Assembly: GCA_018292915.2 (NCBI GenBank)
Contig: JACVVK020000016.1
Coordinates: 350,001-414,000, forward strand
Length of the DNA: 64,000 bases
Source: Batillaria attramentaria
Taxonomy: Eukaryota > Mollusca > Gastropoda > Batillariidae
Direction: 5' to 3'
Shown here: in pieces, positions 34,759-64,000 of the stretch
Position numbering within the stretch: the first letter of the stretch is position 1
How the letters are laid out: the number at the start of each line of letters is the position of its first letter
Notes under the pieces: generated by a model
The model's input: only the letters and a program-made list of their open reading frames with translations
Database searches by the model: none
What the model was told of the DNA's origin: nothing
Translations under genes and position numbers: made by a program

Positions 34759-35925
34759 CGCGCAACATTTGTCTTGCTGACTTGTTCTGTTCTCAAGAAC
34801 AGTGGACTGTAATATTATCTGTTTGAAATAACTACAGTTGGGTGTGTCCATGTGCCCTGTTGGAGATCTGGTTTGAATGTTGTGTGTGCAAATGCTTAAC
34901 GAAGTATTAATGACAACTATGCAAGTGATTTCAACCAAACAAATGTGCATGTACCTCTTGTGAAGGTTGTGCGCGTGTGTGTGTGTGTGAAGGCAGCAGA
35001 TGCACTTTTACCTGATTGGCTAAATATTTGAGTAATCTCTCAAACACGTGCAGTCAAAAACGCAAAAGCTGGTGCTGATTTTTATTCTCTTTATCTCCCC
35101 TGAATAATGTCGGTTGTAAATGCGCTGTATTATTTTCTAAGGCACGCACTTCACATTGTCAACTTCTGTTTGAAAAATTAGGATCTCAACGTGGCTACTG
35201 TATGGTTGGTGTACACAATTTTTGTTTTTAGCAAAGTACTAAACAAATTGCCATCAAGCTACTATGTTAAAGACTGTGCTGGCGTTTTCATTTGTGTGCC
35301 GTGGGGCATGTTATGATCCTGAAAGATGTCATTGCTATTGCTTAGGTTCATCTTCGAGGCTACTCACCAGTATTTATCGTCAAATAGTAAAAAAGGCCTA
35401 TGTGCTTAACAAATCCATGGTGTGTAGGCCCTTTTACCAAATAACCATAGACAAGTACAAGCTGAGGACAGTTGGTCTTCCTGTTGTGAGAAAATACATG
35501 TCTAAGCAGAAGTGGGATTACACCTGCTGAAACTGGTATGGATTAGGGAGTACCATGCACAATTGATCTTTCACAGATCAGGCCCAGTGTTTCTAGTCAG
35601 AGTTTTTGAGGCTTTGTGTTAGAAATCTGATGACAGGTTTTGGATTGGGCTGGGCTGAGACTATTTTCGAGTTCCAGAAACAAAACTGAAATTTTGAAGG
35701 AAAACAAGTGTAATGTGCAGGTGTATGCTATTTCAGTTCACTTCTTGTGTGTGATTTGTAGGAACTTGGTAAACTACTTCATTTTGTAACAGATGCCTGG
35801 GTTTCATATGCCATGTTGACAGAGAAGAATGCCAATGGGAAGTTGTTTCAGGGGACAAGTTTGTGTGAGTGTGACTGTTAGCGTGTTTGCTATTGACCAA
35901 TAAAATATTTCCTATTTCTTTCAGT
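31896..35925 (+). other. Probable long 3' UTR of TADA2B
   Basis: After the TADA2B stop there is about 4 kb of AT-leaning sequence with few interspersed repeats (a SINE-like tail at about 32250-32340, T-runs at 33661-33685 and 34507-34531, and a GT run at 34729-34754) and no convincing coding region. It ends at a canonical AATAAA at 35899-35904 followed by a T-rich stretch. An earlier AATAAA at about 33000 could serve a shorter form. The extent is inferred. Confidence 0.35.
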
Positions 35926-36234
35926 GATTTATTTTGTTTGAATTGAATGGGAGAATTTTTTTGTAAATGTATATGCGTTGTAGTCCGATTCGTCTAAGGC
36001 CGCCTGAGTCGGATTTTTTTTTTTTTTTTTTTAAATAATTCTCTATTATCCTCAAGAGGAGGCAGTTCGGTTGCGGCAGACAACCACCTGCACAATATAG
36101 CATGTCCCAATAGTTAAATATGTAATATCACAACAATAACACGCACACACACACGCACACACACACACACACACACACACTTCCTAATGGCCATGCTCTC
36201 ATTAAATACGCCACTATTAAGACGGGACTACAAA

Positions 36235-36473
36235 TAATAATAATAATAATGAGTATTATATAGGCGCTTTACCCAATTTCATGAATCGGCTGAAAGCGCC
36301 GCGAACTGAACCCAACACGCACGCTCACGTGAATCACACACATTCTCTCACACACTGGACAAAACACATTACAATCACGTGGTGCGAAGGGTCAGCTCAG
36401 CTATTTAAATTTCGGAATTTAGAATTGCATTTATTTTTTCAAATTTGGTGGGCTGAACATTTCCAAAGCAGAC
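36235..36473 (-). mobile_element. SINE family 2, copy 4 (5'-truncated)
   Basis: Carries the (AAT)n tail and the TATATAGGCGCTTTACCC, CGTGGTGCGAAGGGTCAGC and GGTGGGCTGAACATTTCC blocks, then stops at about 36473 before the tRNA-like head. Confidence 0.7.
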
Positions 36474-36859
36474 CCTTCTACATTCACAGAAACTGTTTGG
36501 CGCATTGCTTGGCGGTGGGGATTTTGCCTGCGTCGGCTGGGTGGCAAATTTGGAATAGAATCAAAGATGTGACAACAGTAAGATCCTACCGTGACTGCAA
36601 CAGTTAGAAATCCCGAACAACGTCGCTGTACGTTTTCTGTGTCGCCCGACAGGCCCGCAGAGACTGAAATTATAGGTGTTGGAAATCCGAGACAACGAAA
36701 TGAGACTGTACACTGAGTTTACTGATGGCGGCTCAGTGGTACAAATTTTCACCGCAAGATCGTAAATCACTCATCCACCTGCGCGTAAACAACTTTTAAA
36801 CAGTGAGGTGTACTGATTCCTTTTCAGGTTCTTCGTTTCAGTTTTGCTTTGCTTTGTTG

Positions 36860-37028
36860 TGGGGAGCCGGGGTGGCCGAACGGTAAAGCGTTGGACTTCC
36901 AATGCTCGGGTCGTGAGTTCGTATCCTGGCTGGGGCCAAATATTTGTGCTGGCTTTTTCATCGTTGCCCCGTCTTTGATATCACCCGTATGTGGTGGAAA
37001 AGGACGTTAAACCCCCAAACACCCACCC
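36860..37028 (+). mobile_element. tRNA-derived SINE family 1, full-length copy
   Basis: Near-identical to the copy at 23578, with a perfect 12-bp target duplication TTTGCTTTGTTG (36848-36859 and 37029-37040). Intergenic. Confidence 0.9.
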
Positions 37029-37534
37029 TTTGCTTTGTTGCACCCTGCTGCACGAGCTTGGATTGAAGATTTCCAACCGTGTTTTCCCAATAGTGTGGTA
37101 CACATTCTAGTCTACAGAGTACGCAGTATACAGACTAATGCTGGTGTAGGTTTTGGCTCTTACGAATATATACTCCTGAGGGCCCGTATGTAGAACTCGA
37201 GGTTAAATTTAACCCACGGCTACGGCCTAACCCAGACTAGGACAAAAGAAACCCCAAAACAAAATTAAATAAAAAAGGAAGCGAAGAAAGAAGGACAAAA
37301 ATCCTTCAATAACGGCCTGATTTAAAACAAAAACAACAGAAAATTTAACTCTAGAGCTAGCTTAGCTCGAGGTTTGACTCTAACCGGGGGCTAAACTCCC
37401 TAACCCCGACTTTTACATCAGTGCGGGCCCAGCTCTGCTTTTTTGCACGATTTATAGAAGAAGAAAAAAAAAAGCCAAAATGATGAAGAAGGTGATAGTC
37501 TTTACACCAGTGTACAAATGAAATGCTGTAGATG

Positions 37535-37633
37535 TTAACCCCGGTCTTGCTGAATTAATTTGTCTTACGCTGTAAAAGCCCTCGAGGTAGTCGGGAATAT
37601 TATTCCGTTCTCAGCACTGGCAACCAGGGTTAA
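37535..37633. mobile_element. Small MITE family C, copy 3
   Basis: Intergenic copy with TTAACCCCGGTCTTGCTGA at one end and AACCAGGGTTAA at the other. Confidence 0.65.
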
Positions 37634-38205
37634 AACGCAGCATGTTGCTACTTCACGGCAAAAACACACTTGAGTGAAATCAGCCTGACAACATTTGTCA
37701 TGACCTCAGTACAGATTCTTCTTCTTCTTCTTCTACCTGCTCACATTCAACTGGTTGATTATTCTAGCAGGGTCTGCGCTGCGCAAAATAAGAAAACAGG
37801 GGGGAGGGGGGTGAAATCGGGGGGGGGGGGGGCGGGTGTTATGGCTCGTCGTGGGTCATCCTGGAGTAGACATCGGATGACAGTGACATCACTATTTCCT
37901 CCAATACGGACCACCACGACAACTCGAGGGCCTCCAGACTGAAGCAGTTAGTGGTTGTATGGGTTGCTTCCCCTGGATTAAAAAAAAAAAATAGGCCGCA
38001 CTGACAAGATATCAAACTTTCCGTTTGTTTGATCCAATGTAATTTTATTTTCATAGTGATTTTTTGTGTGTATGTAGTACGCAGCGACCTTCTGCGGTCC
38101 CAGTTCAGGTCTGTGGTTTTGATCAGCCCCCGGCGGCTCTTCACTGACTCACTCACTCAGTCAGTCATAGTGTTCTTTCGCCGGATTTACTGAAGAGGAT
38201 TGGTA

Positions 38206-38207
<2 letters not shown>

Positions 38208-38276
<69 letters not shown>
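38208..38276. repeat. (CT)n-(CA)n microsatellite
   Basis: Compound dinucleotide tract in the intergenic region. Confidence 0.95.
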
Positions 38277-38979
38277 TCTGAGCAAGTCAGTATACGTAAC
38301 AAGACGACAGTTTATTTGGTCCACCACAACCAGTACAAAAACCAGTCCAGCTAAAAACGATACCGTGAGCGCCACAACAACTGCAGGCAACAGAGAAAAC
38401 AAATCCACAACACCGAGGCCCACCTTAGCCCAGAATTATACTGTAGTGCATTTATCATCACGTGTTAACTGAGATGTGCATAATTTCAAAAGACAGCGGT
38501 ACGGCATTTGTCAGCTGTATAAGTCCTTTCAACAGTTTTTCTTTCTTTCTCACAAAAACGGTTGTACAACGACTCAATCGCACAAATGCAAACTCTGCCA
38601 ATAAGCACGCCCGCATGCCTATTGCAGAATCTGCATTTTAGAGAAAAGTTGTGAGATGACAGAATAAAAACGCAAAACAAAACTGACCGACACACAAACC
38701 AAAAAACATAAAATGAAATTTTCAGGTTTTTTGCGTGCAGTATACAAAACAACAGCAAATCGATCGTGCTGAATGGCATCAGTATCAACTGTGTTTCGAT
38801 CGTTGTGGAGATTCGAACCGGCAGTAAACTGACCAAGGGCTGAAATGGAAATCAGATACACTGCACCACTGGCTAGCGATAGTGAGTGAAAGACGGTGAC
38901 TGTGTCGCATGTTGCGATACTGATCGAGTTGTAACTGCTGCATCTCCTCAGTCCTTTCGCTATCACCATGACAAGACTG

Positions 38980-39255
38980 AGAAAGCATCGCATAGAGTAG
39001 ACCTAGGTTTCTTGTTGAAGTAGCCTGCACACTATTCGCTGTCACTCCCCCTGCGGTGCCTGAACCGGCAGACAAAGAGGGGGAATAACACAGCTGCAAT
39101 GGTTAAAAGTGATCTCTTTCTGACTCTCTAACTCTCTGACAAGAGGAACTTGAGCATCGCACAGCCGGATCTACGTTTCTTGTTGAGGTTGCCTGCAGAC
39201 TATTTGTTATCACTCCCCTGCGGTGCCTGAACCGGCAGACAAGGAGAGGAAAATG
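38980..39255. repeat. Tandem duplication, about 171-bp offset
   Basis: GCATCGCA, TTTCTTGTTGA, CTATT, CACTCCCC and CTGCGGTGCCTGAACCGGCA occur in the same order near 38984-39067 and again near 39155-39241. Downstream of the NPAS4-like gene. Confidence 0.75.
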
Positions 39256-41324
39256 ACACAAAGAGTCTGCGACGGAACCTCGCAGATGAAAACTTTTGTT
39301 GAGACCCCGGATGCCAGTGGTACAGTGCTGACTGATCTACGTCATTCGAGCCCCGTTAAAAGTTAAAAGCGGCGCTGGTATAAACTGACGCGCGCCCCAT
39401 TCAAGTGTAAAATCTACCGTACGACCTCAGTTAAGTGACGATGTTTTTAGCTGTGGCGACTCATTGCTGAGAAAATTAAATGGCTGGAGCGGTGACGTCA
39501 GTCCGGGAGCACAGCGGCCACACAATCATGAGAGACGATTAGCCAATCGCAGTCACGCAAAGCAGCACGTGCTCACATTTGCAAGCACGTGTGCATTGGT
39601 ATGTGTATTCAAGTTTAGAGGACGCTTTGTTTGGGTATTTCTTCTTCCTCTTCTCGAAGTCTCATGCAAAAAGGTCAACAATTTTACAAAGCGTGCAAAA
39701 GAAGTGAATAAAAGTGGACACGATGCACATAAACGTCGTCTTGAATATTTAGCGGAAATCAGTGTAATCAAGTTCGAAAGCGGATAGGATAAGTATATAT
39801 CTGTACACGCGGCCAGCACGTGACCTGACAGACTGACTGAGGTGGCCAGCACCGGTCTGCCGGGAAACTTACACAAAAATCAATAACAAGCCCACTGACA
39901 ACTGAAATACATGACCTGTACACACGTTGCAATAAGCTAGACAAATCATGGTCATACGAAACCTCACGAGACCTTCGTCAGCATAAAACTTAAAATCATT
40001 AGACACAAACTTGAGAGAGAGAGAGAAGAGAGAGAGAGAAGAGAGAGAGAGAGAGGAATAAGCAGAAAAAGAAAACACACATGCAGTGAAATTAGACTCG
40101 GAATTAGTGACAAATGCAAATGCATGGGGAACAACTTTAGCGACATTTGCTATGGACTCAACATAACCATTGTGACACCAAACTCGCCTGACTACAGGAA
40201 AAAAGGAAAGTTACAAGCAACAGTCATATAGAATGAAGTATGTCGTCCGGCGACACACACCTCTCTTACAATCCTTCTCACTCCTAAACACACTGGTCGT
40301 CAGACCAAACGTACTAGCGAAATAAAGCCGTGAGTCACAACAGCGAGTAACTTTAGGGTTACATATCAGCCCGGCAATTCTGTACACTAAAAACCGAAGC
40401 GAAAACTAATAAAGACACAACCTTTTCTGGAACTTAACTACAGGAATGTGACCAGACGTTTATCTAAAAAAAATAAACCGCCCAAACAAGATATTGCATA
40501 ACAAAACAAAACAAAAATGGACACAAGTTTGCGAAACCAGCTCGTCTGTATCTGTATAAAAACTGAAACAACAACAAAAATAAATCGATCATGCAAATTA
40601 ATGATATACCAGTGACAATTCCCATTGACATAATTAACGGGACAAGACGCTAAATTTTCTGATACAAAATTATAATTCGATATAAAATCTGTCCAAACGC
40701 TGATTCCGTTACAACAGCATTGAAATCGAACAATCAAGATTTCCTTGATTTGTGTTGAAACACTGAAGTCAAATTATAGGCAGCACCACGGAACATGTCA
40801 ACAACCATCAGGAAACGCAACGACAGCGTTGGAAATCACCAAGAAGGGAAAAGGCTGATTTGAAAACTGGAATGAAGTAATGAATTCATGCGAAAGTACA
40901 GCTTATAATGATACATGTACTCTACATCAGTTCATGATAAGATGAAAATGTGACGCCATGAAACTGTCCGGCAGCAACGTCAGATTTCAGTATGTTTTTT
41001 TGTGTTTTATCCCTTGCACGTGATACACAACTGAGCTTAACCCCTGCCCGACCAGCGAGCAAAGACACGTCAGCACAGAATGTGCACACACGTGCGTGAC
41101 GACACGCGCAACACCCTTTATTCAGCGTCGAGTCGACGGTCCGAACGATTACGTGTTGGGTGCGTCTGTGACGTCAAGAAGAAACCCGGCCCGCAGGTCC
41201 TGAAAGGTGAAGGGTCGAGTCGGCCGCCCGCAGCGTCGTCGGCCCTCCTCACATGGCAATATGCCATACACGTGAAATGCAGTAAGCTTGCCTTCACAGC
41301 TCGCTTACATCATCAGTCACCGGC

Positions 41325-63884
<22,560 letters not shown>

Positions 63885-63961
63885 CTGAAACACAAAGTAA
63901 ACAATAGATTCGTGAGTAATTTTGAAAATACAGCACTAATCCACCTTTAAAAGAAAAGACC

Positions 63962-64000
63962 AAAAGAGGCAGCAACGAACACACACACACACACACACAC
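63962..64000. repeat. (AC)n microsatellite at the window edge
   Basis: The run continues to the last base; it lies between the bHLH exon and the unseen first coding exon. Confidence 0.9.

Larger units (their letters stand above)
35926..41324. other. TADA2B-NPAS4-like intergenic region
   Basis: The two genes converge here. Apart from the listed SINEs, MITE, duplication and microsatellites, I see no coding region. The TADA2B 3' UTR should end near 35925 and the NPAS4-like 3' UTR near 41100, leaving about 5 kb between. Confidence 0.5.

Noticed and set aside
35264..35530. 88-codon plus-strand frame beginning MLKTVLAF
   Set aside because: No recognisable family, no splice partners, and it lies in the presumed TADA2B 3' UTR.

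Overview
The window is intron-rich animal nuclear DNA. Long introns, dense (GT)n/(GA)n/(CA)n microsatellites, tRNA-derived SINEs, MITEs and non-LTR retrotransposons, and the protein sequences themselves, fit a lophotrochozoan, most likely a marine gastropod mollusc. The species cannot be fixed from the sequence. I rebuilt four protein-coding genes exon by exon by requiring splice sites and reading-frame phases to agree.

Layout. (1) About 0.9-2.9 kb, minus strand: 5' part of an MCFD2-like secreted EF-hand cargo-receptor gene, with later exons off the left edge. (2) 3.35-15.09 kb, plus strand: TAF1A (TBP-associated factor, RNA polymerase I subunit A), 11 exons, head-to-head with MCFD2. Its last intron holds a full-length but frameshifted RTE-like LINE with a 14-bp target-site duplication. 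(3) 17.85-31.90 kb, plus strand: TADA2B (Ada2b of the SAGA complex), 17 exons covering the ZZ finger, SANT domain and SWIRM domain; intron 1 appears to be GC-AG. A probable long 3' UTR follows. (4) 36-41 kb: intergenic DNA with SINEs and duplications. (5) 41.3-63.9 kb, minus strand: an NPAS4/dysfusion-type bHLH-PAS transcription factor, nine exons visible (961 residues), with the first coding exon just off the right edge. Its introns (up to about 9.8 kb) are packed with microsatellites and minisatellites.

Three of the four genes act in the nucleus: TAF1A in Pol I initiation, TADA2B in histone acetylation, and the NPAS4-like factor in activity- or development-regulated transcription. MCFD2 acts in ER-to-Golgi transport. 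I see no operon-like logic; the one architectural link is the short shared promoter of MCFD2 and TAF1A.

The most unusual signal is how repeats and splice sites relate. At three places an exon's 3' end, in two of them with its 5' splice site, has been copied in tandem into the flanking non-coding DNA at about 100-140 bp spacing. Microsatellites directly abut several splice sites, two transposons lie 4-16 nt from TAF1A donors, and two intronic minisatellites repeat splice-site-like motifs. A perfect 102-bp inverted repeat in a TAF1A intron carries hammerhead-ribozyme-like boxes of the kind associated with Penelope-like elements.
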